DNA of 64,000 nucleotides, from the NCBI RefSeq assembly GCF_004364585.1, contig NZ_SOAN01000006.1, positions 62,001-126,000 of the forward strand, given 5' to 3'. Of the stretch, positions 44,738-53,792 are shown in pieces; position 1 is the stretch's first letter; each line of letters begins with the position of its first letter. The DNA is from Nesterenkonia aurantiaca (GTDB lineage Bacteria > Actinomycetota > Actinomycetes > Actinomycetales > Micrococcaceae). The position numbers and the translations under genes are program-made. The notes under the pieces were generated by a model that saw only the letters and a list, made by a program, of their open reading frames with translations, had not been told where the DNA came from and made no database searches.

Positions 44738-46782
44738 CCACACCCAGGCGCCCGTTCCGCGAGTTCGACGACGCCTATGACGTGGAGTCCCTGCGGCTGG
44801 CCCGGCGAGTGATCCGCGGGCTGACCATGACCATGCGGCATATCGTGCTGGCCCCGGGCTCGCGCTCGGCACCGATGGCCTATGCCCTGCGTGAGGCCGA
44901 GGAGCTCGGCGCGATCACCGTGCACGTGCGCATCGATGAGCGCTCCGCGGCGTTCACCGCGCTCGGGATCGCGATGGCCACGAAGTCCCCGGCCGGGGTC
45001 GTGACCACCTCCGGCACCGCGGCGGGGAACCTGCTTCCGGCGATGATGGAGGCGGACCTCTCCGGGATCCCGTTGGTGGCGATCACCGCGGACCGGCCCG
45101 AGGAGATGCACGGCACCGGGGCGAACCAGACCACCTGGCAGCAGGGAATGTTCGCCGGTCGGGTGCGCGATGAGATCCATCTGGAACAGGGCGAGGCACG
45201 GCTGGAGCCGGAGTCGCGCGATGACATGCTTGCCGCCGAGACTCAGGTGGGGCTGCTGCTGCGCGTCGCGACCGGGCCCGCCCCCGGTCCGGTGCACCTG
45301 AACATCGGCTTCCGCGACCCCCTGGTCCCCGCCGCCCCGGGGGAGGGGCAGCGAGCCGGCGCCCAGCGCTGGGCCCGCACCCCCTTCGTCCCGCGCCGCC
45401 GAGTCACCGACTCCGCCGAGCAGCTGCGCGCCGAGATCATCGGCAGCGAGATCCTGGGCGGCCCCGCCGCGCAGGGCCCCTCTGTCGCGCAGGGGTCCTC
45501 CGCCGGGACGCCCGCTGAGTCCCCAGCCGGTTCTCCCACCGGTTCTCCCGCCGATTCCGAGGCGAGCTCCGAATCGGGCGCTGCGACCGAGTCCTCGGCG
45601 AAGATGGCGGGGGAGTCCTCGGCGGAATCCCCTGCGGAGTCTGCGGCGGAGTCTCCGGCAGAGGCGGCGGCACGGTTCGAGGCCGAGCTGGGCACCGCAC
45701 GCACCGTCTTCGTCATGGGCGCCGATGCCCCCGCCGAGGCCCGCGAGCTGGCTCGACGGCTCGGGCACCCGCTGCTCGCCGAGCCCAGCAGCGATGCGCG
45801 CTGGAGCGATCTGGGCACCATCCAGGGATACCGGCTGATCCTGCAGGCACCGGAGGGTTCCCCCGCCAGCGTCCTGGCGGGCAGCGTCGAGCGCGTCGTC
45901 GTCGCCGGCCGGCCCACGCTGACCCGGCCGGTCCAGCAGCTGATCCACCGGCAGGACGTGGAGGCTGTGCAGTACGCCCCCGGGGGAGAGGCCTGGTTCG
46001 ACCACCGACTCGACCGCCGGCAGATCCACGATGTCCTCGCCCTGGCGCAGTTCGCCGCGATGGCGCCTCCGGGCTGGCAGGACTCCTGGACCGAGCGCGG
46101 GCTCGCGGCTCAGCGACTCATCGATGCCGCGCTCACCGAGCAGGAGGCCCTGGCCCAGGGCGAGCTCTCCTCGGTGCGGGTCGCGCAGTACGTGGCGGAG
46201 ACGGTCAAGACCCCGCTGCTGCTGGGCTCCTCCTCGGTGATCCGCGACGTGGACCTCGCCGCAGTGCTCAACCGCACCGTCCTGGGCACCCGCGACGACG
46301 CGCGTCGGGTCTACGCGATGCGCGGCCTGGCCGGCATCGACGGCAACCTCTCGGCCGCCTCGGGGGTCGCGCTGGCTCGCAGCACCCGGGTCACCGCGCT
46401 GGTGGGGGACCTGACCTTCCTGCATGACATCAACGCGCTGCTGATCCCGTCCACCGAGCGCGAGCCCGACCTGGACATTGTGGTGGTCAACGACTCCGGC
46501 GGGGCGATCTTCGACCAGCTCGAGCACGGCGCGGTCGGTCGCCGGGAGGGCCAGGCCGAGGCGGTGGAGCGGTTCTTCGGCACACCACAGACCGTGGACA
46601 TCGAGGCGCTCGCCGATGCCTATGGCCACGACTACCACTTCGCCGAGGACCTCGACTCGCTCGGGGAGGGGCTCTCCGGACTCGAGGACCGGGTCGGCAT
46701 CCGGATCATCGAGGTGCGCACCGATCGGAGCGTGCTGCGTGACTTCCACGCCAGACTCCGCGCCGCCGCCGCTGAGCTCTAG
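44734..46782 (+). CDS. menD: SEPHCHC synthase MenD with low-complexity insert
   Basis: A 682-residue ThDP-dependent enzyme. Domain I has LAPGSRSAP, RIDERSAAFTALG and TADRPEEMHGTGANQ; the C-terminal domain has VGDLTFLHDINALL and VVNDSGGAIFDQLEHG for Mg2+-ThDP. It joins isochorismate with 2-oxoglutarate. MenD is usually about 550-580 residues; here an insert of about 75 residues rich in Ser, Ala, Pro, Glu and Gly (about 245-320) separates domains I and II. TAGGAT at 44721-44726 lies seven bases before the ATG inside menC, so menD may also have its own leaderless promoter. Confidence 0.95.
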   Translation: MTTPRRPFREFDDAYDVESLRLARRVIRGLTMTMRHIVLAPGSRSAPMAYALREAEELGAITVHVRIDERSAAFTALGIAMATKSPAGVVTTSGTAAGNLLPAMMEADLSGIPLVAITADRPEEMHGTGANQTTWQQGMFAGRVRDEIHLEQGEARLEPESRDDMLAAETQVGLLLRVATGPAPGPVHLNIGFRDPLVPAAPGEGQRAGAQRWARTPFVPRRRVTDSAEQLRAEIIGSEILGGPAAQGPSVAQGSSAGTPAESPAGSPTGSPADSEASSESGAATESSAKMAGESSAESPAESAAESPAEAAARFEAELGTARTVFVMGADAPAEARELARRLGHPLLAEPSSDARWSDLGTIQGYRLILQAPEGSPASVLAGSVERVVVAGRPTLTRPVQQLIHRQDVEAVQYAPGGEAWFDHRLDRRQIHDVLALAQFAAMAPPGWQDSWTERGLAAQRLIDAALTEQEALAQGELSSVRVAQYVAETVKTPLLLGSSSVIRDVDLAAVLNRTVLGTRDDARRVYAMRGLAGIDGNLSAASGVALARSTRVTALVGDLTFLHDINALLIPSTEREPDLDIVVVNDSGGAIFDQLEHGAVGRREGQAEAVERFFGTPQTVDIEALADAYGHDYHFAEDLDSLGEGLSGLEDRVGIRIIEVRTDRSVLRDFHARLRAAAAEL

Positions 46783-46802
46783 CCCTCAGCCTCGACGCCG
46801 GC

Positions 46803-48176
46803 TCAGGGCTGGCGAACGCCGAGGGCGCCGAGCATCGGGCGCATCTTTGCCCAGGTCTCGGCGAGCTCCTCCTCGGGAACGGACCCGGCCACGATCCCGC
46901 AGCCCGCGAAGAGCCGGATCGCGGTGCCCTGCTCCTCCAAGATCCCGCCGCGCAATGCGATGCCGAAGTCGGCGTCGCCGTTCGCGTCGATCCAGCCCAC
47001 CGGCCCCGAGAACGCCCCGCGGTCCAGCTCCTCCAGGGTGGAGATCAGCTCGGCGGCAGTGGCCGTGGGGGTGCCGCAGATCGCGGCGGTGGGGTGGGCT
47101 CGCTCAGCCACCAGCAGCGCCGGGGTCTGCGCGGTGAGCTGGCCGGTCACATCGGTGGAGAGGTGGAAGACGTTGGGCAGCTGCAGCACCGACGGGGGGT
47201 CCTGAGCCTGCAGATGCTGCGCCACCGGGGCGAGCTGATCCAACAGCGACTGCGCCGCCAGCCGGTGCTCGTCGCGCTGCTTGGGGTCCTCCAGCAGCAT
47301 CTCCCGCGCCTGCTCCAATCCGGCTCGACCGTCCACGGTGCCGGCCAGCACCCGTGCGGAGAGCTGGCGGCCGCGGATCTTCACCAGCATCTCCGGGGTC
47401 GCCCCCAGCACGTCCCCGGCGAGGTAGGTCCAACAGTCGGCATAGTCCGCGGCCAGCGCGGCCAGCACCGGACCAGGGGCCAGCGGGGCGTCGGCGGCGA
47501 CGACGACGTCGCGGGCCAGCACCAGCTTCTCCAGCCGGCGGTGCCCGATCGCGTGGACCCCGGCACGGACCGCGCGCAGATAGTGCTGCTCCGAATGGGT
47601 GCCCTGGATCAGCGAGGTGGCCGCGCTGCCGCTGGACCGACCCGCTGCCGCCCCGCGCTGCGAGGGGACCAGGCTCAGTCGGCGGCCCTGAAGCTGCAGC
47701 GAATGTTTCGCTAAGAGACCCTGGACCCGACGCAGCGTCGCGTCGTCGTCGTCAGCCTCGAAGGTCTCATCCAGCGCCGAGGCCCGGAACACCGCGGTGA
47801 TCCACGCGGTGCCCTCGAAGGCACCCAGGGTCAGCTCGGGCAGGATCAGGTGCGAGTCCGCGGCCGAGGCCGAGGAGTAGGTGATCGAGGTCAGCGCCAC
47901 CGGGCCGGCGCCGGGGATCCTGCGCAGCTCCTGGGGAAGCCGGGAGGCCCGGGCCAGCGGCGCCAGATGCTGCTCATGCCACTCGGCCAGCTCGGCGAAG
48001 CGCTCAGCGCCCCGGGTGCGGACGTGCGCGGCGGTGCCCAGACCGATCAGTCCCTCGCCGCGCAGCAGCCAGACGCCGCTGGGATCCAGGTCCGGCAGCA
48101 GGTCAGCCAGCGTGGTTGACTCCGGAAGATCCACCACCAGCGTGGTGGCGTCGAGGGAACCGGGGAGCGCTGTCAT
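46803..48176 (-). CDS. menF: Isochorismate synthase
   Basis: A 457-residue chorismate-binding enzyme with [58 protein letters not shown] and [16 protein letters not shown]. These are the isochorismate synthase patterns, as opposed to anthranilate synthase. It feeds isochorismate to menD, with which it converges across 20 bases. Two short low-complexity inserts occur (an Asp run near 140 and a Gly/Ser stretch near 180). TAGACT lies nine bases before the ATG, slightly further than in neighbours. Confidence 0.92.
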   Translation of the reverse strand: MTALPGSLDATTLVVDLPESTTLADLLPDLDPSGVWLLRGEGLIGLGTAAHVRTRGAERFAELAEWHEQHLAPLARASRLPQELRRIPGAGPVALTSITYSSASAADSHLILPELTLGAFEGTAWITAVFRASALDETFEADDDDATLRRVQGLLAKHSLQLQGRRLSLVPSQRGAAAGRSSGSAATSLIQGTHSEQHYLRAVRAGVHAIGHRRLEKLVLARDVVVAADAPLAPGPVLAALAADYADCWTYLAGDVLGATPEMLVKIRGRQLSARVLAGTVDGRAGLEQAREMLLEDPKQRDEHRLAAQSLLDQLAPVAQHLQAQDPPSVLQLPNVFHLSTDVTGQLTAQTPALLVAERAHPTAAICGTPTATAAELISTLEELDRGAFSGPVGWIDANGDADFGIALRGGILEEQGTAIRLFAGCGIVAGSVPEEELAETWAKMRPMLGALGVRQP

Positions 48177-48236
48177 GGCTGGACAAGTCTAGGACATGGC
48201 GGCGGGGGTGATCCGCGCATGTGGGAGAATGCCAAG

Positions 48237-48965
48237 GTGAATCGCCCCAGCACCGGAAGCCGCGCCAGCCTCGCGAAGAAGCCCGAGGACGTCGCCTCGA
48301 TGTTCGACGAGGTCGCCGACCGTTATGACCTCACCAACGACGTGCTCTCGCTGGGCCAGACCAGGCGCTGGCGCAAGCAGCTCGTCACCGCGCTCGACGT
48401 CGCCCCAGGTGAGCGGGTCCTGGACCTCGCCGCGGGCACCGGAAGCTCCACCGAGCCCTTCCACGACGCCGGTGCTGAGGCAGTGGCCTGCGACTTCTCC
48501 TCAGGCATGCTTCAGGTGGGCAAGCGGCGCCGCCCGGACATGACGTTCATCGCCGGGGACGCGATGAACCTGCCCTTCGCCGACGACACCTTCGAGGCCG
48601 TCACGATCTCCTTCGGACTGCGTAACATCGTGGACCCGCTGGCCGGGCTGCGCGAGATGCTCCGGGTCACCGCGCCCGGTGGACGGCTCGCCGTGATGGA
48701 GTTCTCCGACCCGGTGAACAAGGTCTTCAACACCGTCTACAACGAGTACCTGATGCGCGCGCTGCCGCCGGCCGCCCGGGCGGTGTCTTCTAACCCCGAG
48801 GCCTACGTGTATCTGGCCGAGTCCATCCGCGCCTGGCCCGACCAGGACCACCTGGCCGCGGAGATCTCCGCGGCCGGATACGACTCGGTGCGGTACCGGA
48901 ACCTCAGCGGTGGAATCGTCGCGATTCATCACGCCACCAAGCCCAGCGCCCTCCCCGCCTCCTGA
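48237..48965 (+). CDS. menG: Demethylmenaquinone methyltransferase
   Basis: A 242-residue UbiE-family protein with [23 protein letters not shown], motif [13 protein letters not shown], the YP-type region [10 protein letters not shown], and GGIVAIHHA near the end. It performs the last step to menaquinone using SAM. The GTG start at 48237 is chosen because GAGAAT lies six bases upstream; an ATG at 48219 in the same frame would put the start upstream of that box. Confidence 0.93.
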   Translation: MNRPSTGSRASLAKKPEDVASMFDEVADRYDLTNDVLSLGQTRRWRKQLVTALDVAPGERVLDLAAGTGSSTEPFHDAGAEAVACDFSSGMLQVGKRRRPDMTFIAGDAMNLPFADDTFEAVTISFGLRNIVDPLAGLREMLRVTAPGGRLAVMEFSDPVNKVFNTVYNEYLMRALPPAARAVSSNPEAYVYLAESIRAWPDQDHLAAEISAAGYDSVRYRNLSGGIVAIHHATKPSALPAS

Positions 48966-48986
48966 CCCTGGATAGGCTAGACACCG

Positions 48987-50039
48987 ATGACTGAATCCGC
49001 AGCTGATCCCCTGACCACGAAGCTTCCGGCCGGGTTCGACGTGCTGGCCGACGACGTGGCGCTCGCCACCGAGGTCGCCGAGGCCCTGACCCAGGTGGAG
49101 GAGGAGCTCCTCGGCTCCCTGGCCAGCGCCGACGAGCTGGTCAACGCCTCCGCACGCTACCTCGCCCAGGCCGGCGGCAAGCGGGTCCGCCCGCTGCTCA
49201 CGGTGCTGACCTCGATGCTCGGCAACGGAATCGATGACCGGGTGCGCCGGGCTGCCGCGGTCATGGAGATGACCCACCTGGCCACGCTGTATCACGACGA
49301 TGTGATGGACTCCGCGCCGGTGCGCCGCGGGGCGCCCGCCGCCCACCAGGTGTGGGGCAACTCCGTCGCGATCCTCACCGGAGACCTGATCCTCGCTCGG
49401 GCCTCACGGCTGATGTCGGAGCTCGGCGTGGAGGCCTCGGAGATCCAGGCCCAGACCTTCGAGCGCCTGGTCATGGGGCAGCTGCACGAGACCGTGGGCC
49501 CGCGGGAGGATGAGGACGCCTACGCCCACTACCTGCGCGTGATCGGGGACAAGACCGGCTCGCTCGTCGCGGCGGCCTCCCGGCTCGGCGCGCACTTCGG
49601 GGGCTGCTCGGCGCAGACCATCGGGATGCTCCAGGAGTACGGCGAAGCGGTCGGGGTGGCCTTCCAGCTCGCCGATGACGTCATCGACCTCACCGCAGAC
49701 GCCGAGTCCTCCGGGAAGACCCCGGGGACCGATCTGCGCGAGGGCGTGCCCACGCTGCCGCTGCTGCTTCTGCGCCAGCAGGCCCAGGACGCCTCCGCAC
49801 CGCAGGACCAGCAGGCCGCGGCCGCGCTGCTGAGCATGATCGACGCCGACCTCAGTTCCGACGAGGCGCTGGCGCAGGCGGTGGCCGCCGTCGTCGCCCA
49901 TCCGGTGACCGAGCAGTCCTGGCAGGTGGCGCACAGCTGGGCCGAGCGGGCCAAGCAGGCGATCGCCGAGCTCCCGGAGTCCACCGTGAAGTCGGCGCTG
50001 ATCGCCTTCGCCGATGCGGTGGTCGAGCGCGAGGGCTGA
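48987..50039 (+). CDS. Polyprenyl diphosphate synthase (menaquinone side chain)
   Basis: A 350-residue trans-prenyltransferase with both Asp-rich motifs: LYHDDVMDSAPVRRG (first, near residue 108) and FQLADDVIDLT (second, near 230), and GGKRVRPLL for substrate diphosphate. Position directly after menG implies it makes the C40-C45 side chain used by menA; exact chain length depends on residues before the first motif that I cannot calibrate. TAGGCT eight bases before the ATG supports a leaderless start. Confidence 0.92.
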   Translation: MTESAADPLTTKLPAGFDVLADDVALATEVAEALTQVEEELLGSLASADELVNASARYLAQAGGKRVRPLLTVLTSMLGNGIDDRVRRAAAVMEMTHLATLYHDDVMDSAPVRRGAPAAHQVWGNSVAILTGDLILARASRLMSELGVEASEIQAQTFERLVMGQLHETVGPREDEDAYAHYLRVIGDKTGSLVAAASRLGAHFGGCSAQTIGMLQEYGEAVGVAFQLADDVIDLTADAESSGKTPGTDLREGVPTLPLLLLRQQAQDASAPQDQQAAAALLSMIDADLSSDEALAQAVAAVVAHPVTEQSWQVAHSWAERAKQAIAELPESTVKSALIAFADAVVEREG

Positions 50040-50067
50040 GTTCAGCCGCTCGATCTCCCCGCGAGCC

Positions 50068-50577
50068 TCAGCTGCCGCCGGCCAGCACCTGTTGCAGTGC
50101 CGCGCGCAGCTCCAGCGCCTTCTCTGCGCGCACCGCGACCTCGACCGGGTGCCGGACCTGCCGGTAGAGCATGTCATCGGCGTAGCGCGGGAACACATGC
50201 AGGTGGTAGTGCCACACGTGCTGGTTCCCGGCCGGCTCGTTGTGCTGCCGCACCGAGGTGCCCTCCGGGTCCCAGGCCAGCTTCATCGCCTTGGAGACCT
50301 CGCGGGACATGATCGCGATCTTTCCCAGCAGCGCGTCGTCGAGGTCGTAGAGCGCCTCGCGGTGCTGCACCGGGGAGATCATCGCGTGACCCTCGTGCGG
50401 ACCGAACCCGTCACAGGCCATGAAGACCATCAGGTCATCATCCTGATAGACCAGGTCGCTGAGCTCGCACCGGTTCGCGGGGTCCTCCACCTCGCCGCGG
50501 GCCAGCCCGCAGAAAGGGCAGCTATACCCCGGCGGGGCGTGAGAGCTCCACAGATCCGCCAGATCCGAGACGCTCAC
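50068..50577 (-). CDS. HIT family hydrolase
   Basis: A 169-residue protein with an N-terminal zinc-like CPFCGLARGE, later GHAMISPVQHREALYDL, and the histidine triad HVWHYHLHVFPRY. HIT proteins hydrolyse nucleotide phosphoramidates or dinucleoside polyphosphates. The GTG start at 50577 overlaps the preceding stop by four bases (GTGA), so translation is coupled to the upstream small gene. A longer upstream frame lies inside that gene and is rejected. Confidence 0.9.
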   Translation of the reverse strand: MSVSDLADLWSSHAPPGYSCPFCGLARGEVEDPANRCELSDLVYQDDDLMVFMACDGFGPHEGHAMISPVQHREALYDLDDALLGKIAIMSREVSKAMKLAWDPEGTSVRQHNEPAGNQHVWHYHLHVFPRYADDMLYRQVRHPVEVAVRAEKALELRAALQQVLAGGS

Positions 50578-51020
50578 GGCGACTCCTCCTCGAAGGAGAA
50601 CTCCAGCAGGTCGAAGATGAACTCGCTGACCGTCGCGCCCTCGTCGTTCCACATGCCGGAGTTGCTGCTGCGCCGCACGATCAGCGGGTCCGGGACATCC
50701 AGGGTGTCCACGTCGACGCCCCAGGCCCAGCGCTCCTCCTCATCTTCGAGGAAGAGCAGGTGTCCGTCCTCGACGACGAGCTCATCGGGGTCGAAGAAGA
50801 AGTGGTAGGCCTCCATGATCTCCTCGCAGCGGCCCAGCGCCAGGTAGAACTCCTCGAGCACCTGGGGCAGCCGTGGTCGCGCCTTGAGGTCGTCCGGCAG
50901 CTCGGAATCGGCGATCATCTGGCGCAGCTCTTCGACGGTGAGCCCCTCGGCGGGGGTCCACTTGGCGTCGAGATAGGCGGGCACCAGGGAGCGGAACTTG
51001 TCGAGGAACATATCAGGCAT
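50574..51020 (-). CDS. Hypothetical protein resembling SUKH (SMI1/KNR4) fold
   Basis: A 148-residue acidic cytoplasmic protein. The order LPQVLEEFYLALGRCEEIMEAYHFFFDPDEL, then EDGHLLFLEDEEERWAWGVD, then WNDEGATVSEFIFDLLEF follows the usual SUKH layout (helix, then a strand pair with a W-x-G motif, then a closing helix). SUKH proteins are often immunity proteins, but no toxin lies nearby and many are housekeeping. Family assignment is tentative. It is coupled to the HIT gene by a GTGA overlap. Confidence 0.6.
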   Translation of the reverse strand: MPDMFLDKFRSLVPAYLDAKWTPAEGLTVEELRQMIADSELPDDLKARPRLPQVLEEFYLALGRCEEIMEAYHFFFDPDELVVEDGHLLFLEDEEERWAWGVDVDTLDVPDPLIVRRSSNSGMWNDEGATVSEFIFDLLEFSFEEESP

Positions 51021-51119
51021 AGCCTCAGTCTAGAAGACCGGGAACAGAGTCATTCGCCGCCGACGTTCACCCCAATACGGCATACTGTGCTGAGTTAATC
51101 AATCAGAAGGAACCCACCC

Positions 51120-52559
51120 GTGTCCCAGAATTCCTCGCAGCGGCCAGCAGACCGGGCGATCCGAATCGCCGTCATCGGCGCCGGCCCCGCAGGCGTCTAT
51201 GCCTCCGACATCCTGGCCAAGGCGCAGAAGAAGAGCGACTTTGAGTTCAGCATCGACCTCTACGACCGGTATCCCGCGCCGTTCGGGCTGATCCGTTACG
51301 GCGTCGCCCCTGATCATCCGCGGATCAAGGGCATCGTGAAGGCGCTGCACAAGGTGTTGGACCGCGGCGACATCCGGCTGATCGGCAACGTCGAGATCGG
51401 CAAGGACCTCACTCTGGAGGACCTGCGTCGGCACTACGACGCCGTGATCTTCGCCACCGGCGCGATCAAGGACGCCGAGCTGGACATCCCCGGCATCGAG
51501 CTGCAGGGCAGCTTCGGCGCCGCCGACTTCGTCTCCTGGTACGACGGCCACCCTGACTATCCCCGCGAGTGGCCGCTTACCGCGGAACGCGTGGCAGTGA
51601 TCGGCAACGGCAACGTCGCTCTGGACGTGGCCCGGGTGCTCTCCAAGCACGCCGAGGACATGCTCACCACCGAGATCCCGGAGAACGTCTACAACGGGCT
51701 CAAGACCTCACCGGTCACCGATGTCCACGTCTTCGGACGGCGCGGCCCGGCCCAGGTGAAGTTCACCCCGCTAGAGCTGCGCGAACTCTCGCACAGCCGC
51801 GACGTCGACATCGTGCTCTACGAGGAGGACTTCGACTTCGACGCCGGCTCCGATGAGGCGATCAAGACCAACAACCAGGTCAAGACGATGGTCAACACCC
51901 TGGGCAACTGGCTGGTGGAGCAGGAGGAGCGCGAGGCCGAGGCCTCCCGCAAGCTTCACCTGCACTTCCTGCTGCAGCCGGTGAAGATCCTGGAAGGCAC
52001 CGATGCCTCCGGTCAGGGCACCGGCGCCGTCGCGGGCATCCGCTTCGAGCGCATGGAGCTCGATGGCACCGGCAAGGTGCGCGGCACCGGCGAGTTCCAG
52101 GACTTCGACGTCCAGGCCGTCTACCGCGCGGTGGGCTACCTCGGCTCCGCGATCCCCGGGCTGCCCTTCGACGAGCGGCGCGGCGTGCTGGTCAACGAGG
52201 CCGGACGGGTCACCGAGCAGGACGGCGCCCACGTGAACGGCATCTACGCCACCGGATGGATCAAGCGCGGACCGGTCGGGCTGATCGGGCACACCAAGGG
52301 TGACGCCCTGGAGACCATCGGCTGCCTGCTCGAGGACCTGCACCACCTGCCGGTGGCCCCGGAGCCCGCCGAGGACGCGGTGATCGAGCTGCTGGAATCC
52401 CGCGAGGTGGAGTACACCACCTGGGACGGCTGGCAGAAGCTCGACGCCCACGAGGTCTCGTTGGGTGAGGCCTACGGTCCGCTGCCCGACGGCGGCGCCA
52501 GGGAACGGGTCAAGGTCGTTGAGCGCGAGGACATGATCCGGATCTCCCGGGAGGGCTGA
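51120..52559 (+). CDS. fprA: Ferredoxin-NADP+ reductase, adrenodoxin reductase type
   Basis: A 479-residue flavoprotein. FAD loop IAVIGAGPAGVYASDIL near residue 17; RYPAPFGLIRYGVAPDHPRIK, the FprA/adrenodoxin-reductase hallmark; NADP loop VAVIGNGNVALDVARVL near 160; and ATGWIKRGPVGLIGHTKGDA at the end. It passes electrons from NADPH to ferredoxins, possibly including the 3Fe-4S ferredoxin at 22.9 kb and, indirectly, the desaturase. The GTG start is preceded by AGAAGGA, so this mRNA has a leader. Confidence 0.94.
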   Translation: MSQNSSQRPADRAIRIAVIGAGPAGVYASDILAKAQKKSDFEFSIDLYDRYPAPFGLIRYGVAPDHPRIKGIVKALHKVLDRGDIRLIGNVEIGKDLTLEDLRRHYDAVIFATGAIKDAELDIPGIELQGSFGAADFVSWYDGHPDYPREWPLTAERVAVIGNGNVALDVARVLSKHAEDMLTTEIPENVYNGLKTSPVTDVHVFGRRGPAQVKFTPLELRELSHSRDVDIVLYEEDFDFDAGSDEAIKTNNQVKTMVNTLGNWLVEQEEREAEASRKLHLHFLLQPVKILEGTDASGQGTGAVAGIRFERMELDGTGKVRGTGEFQDFDVQAVYRAVGYLGSAIPGLPFDERRGVLVNEAGRVTEQDGAHVNGIYATGWIKRGPVGLIGHTKGDALETIGCLLEDLHHLPVAPEPAEDAVIELLESREVEYTTWDGWQKLDAHEVSLGEAYGPLPDGGARERVKVVEREDMIRISREG

Positions 52560-52580
52560 GTCCCGCAGGGAACCCTCCTG

Positions 52581-52626
52581 ACACAGCAATGCCCCCGAGC
52601 CGTCTGGCGCGGGGGCATTGCTGTGT
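52581..52626. terminator. Bidirectional hairpin terminator between fprA and htpX
   Basis: A perfect 17-bp stem (ACACAGCAATGCCCCCG and its complement) with a 12-base loop lies between two convergent genes. Confidence 0.88.
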
Positions 52627-52635
52627 CCGAGCGCC

Positions 52636-53517
52636 TCAGCTGGGGCTGTGCCCGGCCATCGCCTCGAGCCGGGCGATTCGCTCCGGCATCGGCGGATGGG
52701 TGCTGAAGAGCTTCTTCGCCCGAGCCCCGAAGGGATTGGCGATCATCATATGGGCGTGCGCGTCGTGCTTGGGGTCCTCCTTGAGCGGGTAGCGCGAGAT
52801 GCCGCGCTCCAGCTTGTCCAGCGCCGAGGCCAGCGCCAGCGGGTCTCCGGTGAGTGCGGCGCCGTCGGCGTCGGCGTCGTACTCCCGGGTCCGGCTGACC
52901 GCCATCTGGATCAGGCTGGCCGCGATGGGCATCAGGAAGACCGCGACGATCGCGCCGACCAGCGCCAGCGGGTTGCCGCCCTGGTTGTTGCCCCGGCCGC
53001 CGCCGAAGAGCAGGAAGAACTGGCTGATCGTGGTGAGGAACCCGGCCACCGCCGCGGCCACCGAGGAGATCAGGATGTCGCGGTTGTACACGTGCATCAG
53101 CTCGTGGCCGGTGACCCCGCGCAGCTCACGCTCGTTGAGCAGGTTCAGGATGCCCTCGGTGAAGCAGACCACGCCGTTCTCCGGGTTGCGCCCGGTGGCG
53201 AAGGCATTCGGCGTGGGCGCCGGGGCGATGAAGATCCGCGGCGCGGGCTGCTGGGCGCGCTGCGCGAGCTCCTCGACCATCTGGTAAAGCTGGGGCGCCT
53301 GCTCCCGGGTCACCGGGTAGGCCTTCATCGCCTTCAGCGCGATCTTGTCCGAGTTCCAGTAGGAGTAGGCCACGGAGACCAGGCCGATCAGCCCGAAGAC
53401 GAAGATCAGTCCGGGGGTCTGGGTGGCGTAGGCGATCACGGCGCCGACGAGCAGGAGCATCGCGAAGAGGAACGCGAGCAGACCTGCGGTGCGCAGCCGT
53501 CCGTGGTGCTGGTGCAT
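52636..53517 (-). CDS. htpX: HtpX-type membrane zinc metalloprotease
   Basis: A 293-residue M48 protease. Two membrane segments at the N-terminus, the zinc site TGHELMHVYNRD (HExxH), a further membrane hairpin, and the third zinc ligand in REYDADADGAAL. It degrades damaged membrane proteins. The C-terminal FSTHPPMPERIARLEAM is also a family signature. GAGGAG lies before the ATG. Confidence 0.95.
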   Translation of the reverse strand: MHQHHGRLRTAGLLAFLFAMLLLVGAVIAYATQTPGLIFVFGLIGLVSVAYSYWNSDKIALKAMKAYPVTREQAPQLYQMVEELAQRAQQPAPRIFIAPAPTPNAFATGRNPENGVVCFTEGILNLLNERELRGVTGHELMHVYNRDILISSVAAAVAGFLTTISQFFLLFGGGRGNNQGGNPLALVGAIVAVFLMPIAASLIQMAVSRTREYDADADGAALTGDPLALASALDKLERGISRYPLKEDPKHDAHAHMMIANPFGARAKKLFSTHPPMPERIARLEAMAGHSPS

Positions 53518-53792
53518 TGACTCTCCTCAGAGGGGTTCAGGGGTGAAGCCGGCCCGCTTGTGACCAAGGACATTCTACTCTGGCCGGGTTTCGACGGATC
53601 GTTCACCTGCAGTTCACCTTCCCGTGTGACGCTCGTCAGGCACGCGGTGCACAGTGTTCTACGGCCCTTCATCCGGCAGTGGTAATCACCCCTGTGATGC
53701 ACCTCGCGCCAGCTGCGCGGACCGGATCCAGGCAGTGCCAGCGCCACCACTTCAGCAGGCTCACCAACGCTCGTGTTCCAAGAGGAGATTGC

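Noticed and set aside
44515-46749. A 744-codon open frame on the minus strand opposite menC and menD
   Set aside because: High-GC antisense artefact: its composition is Gly/Arg/Pro-rich without any domain, and the plus strand carries two clear enzymes.
50578-50652. N-terminal extension of the HIT protein
   Set aside because: It would lie inside the upstream small gene; the GTG with coupled GTGA overlap gives a normal HIT N-terminus.
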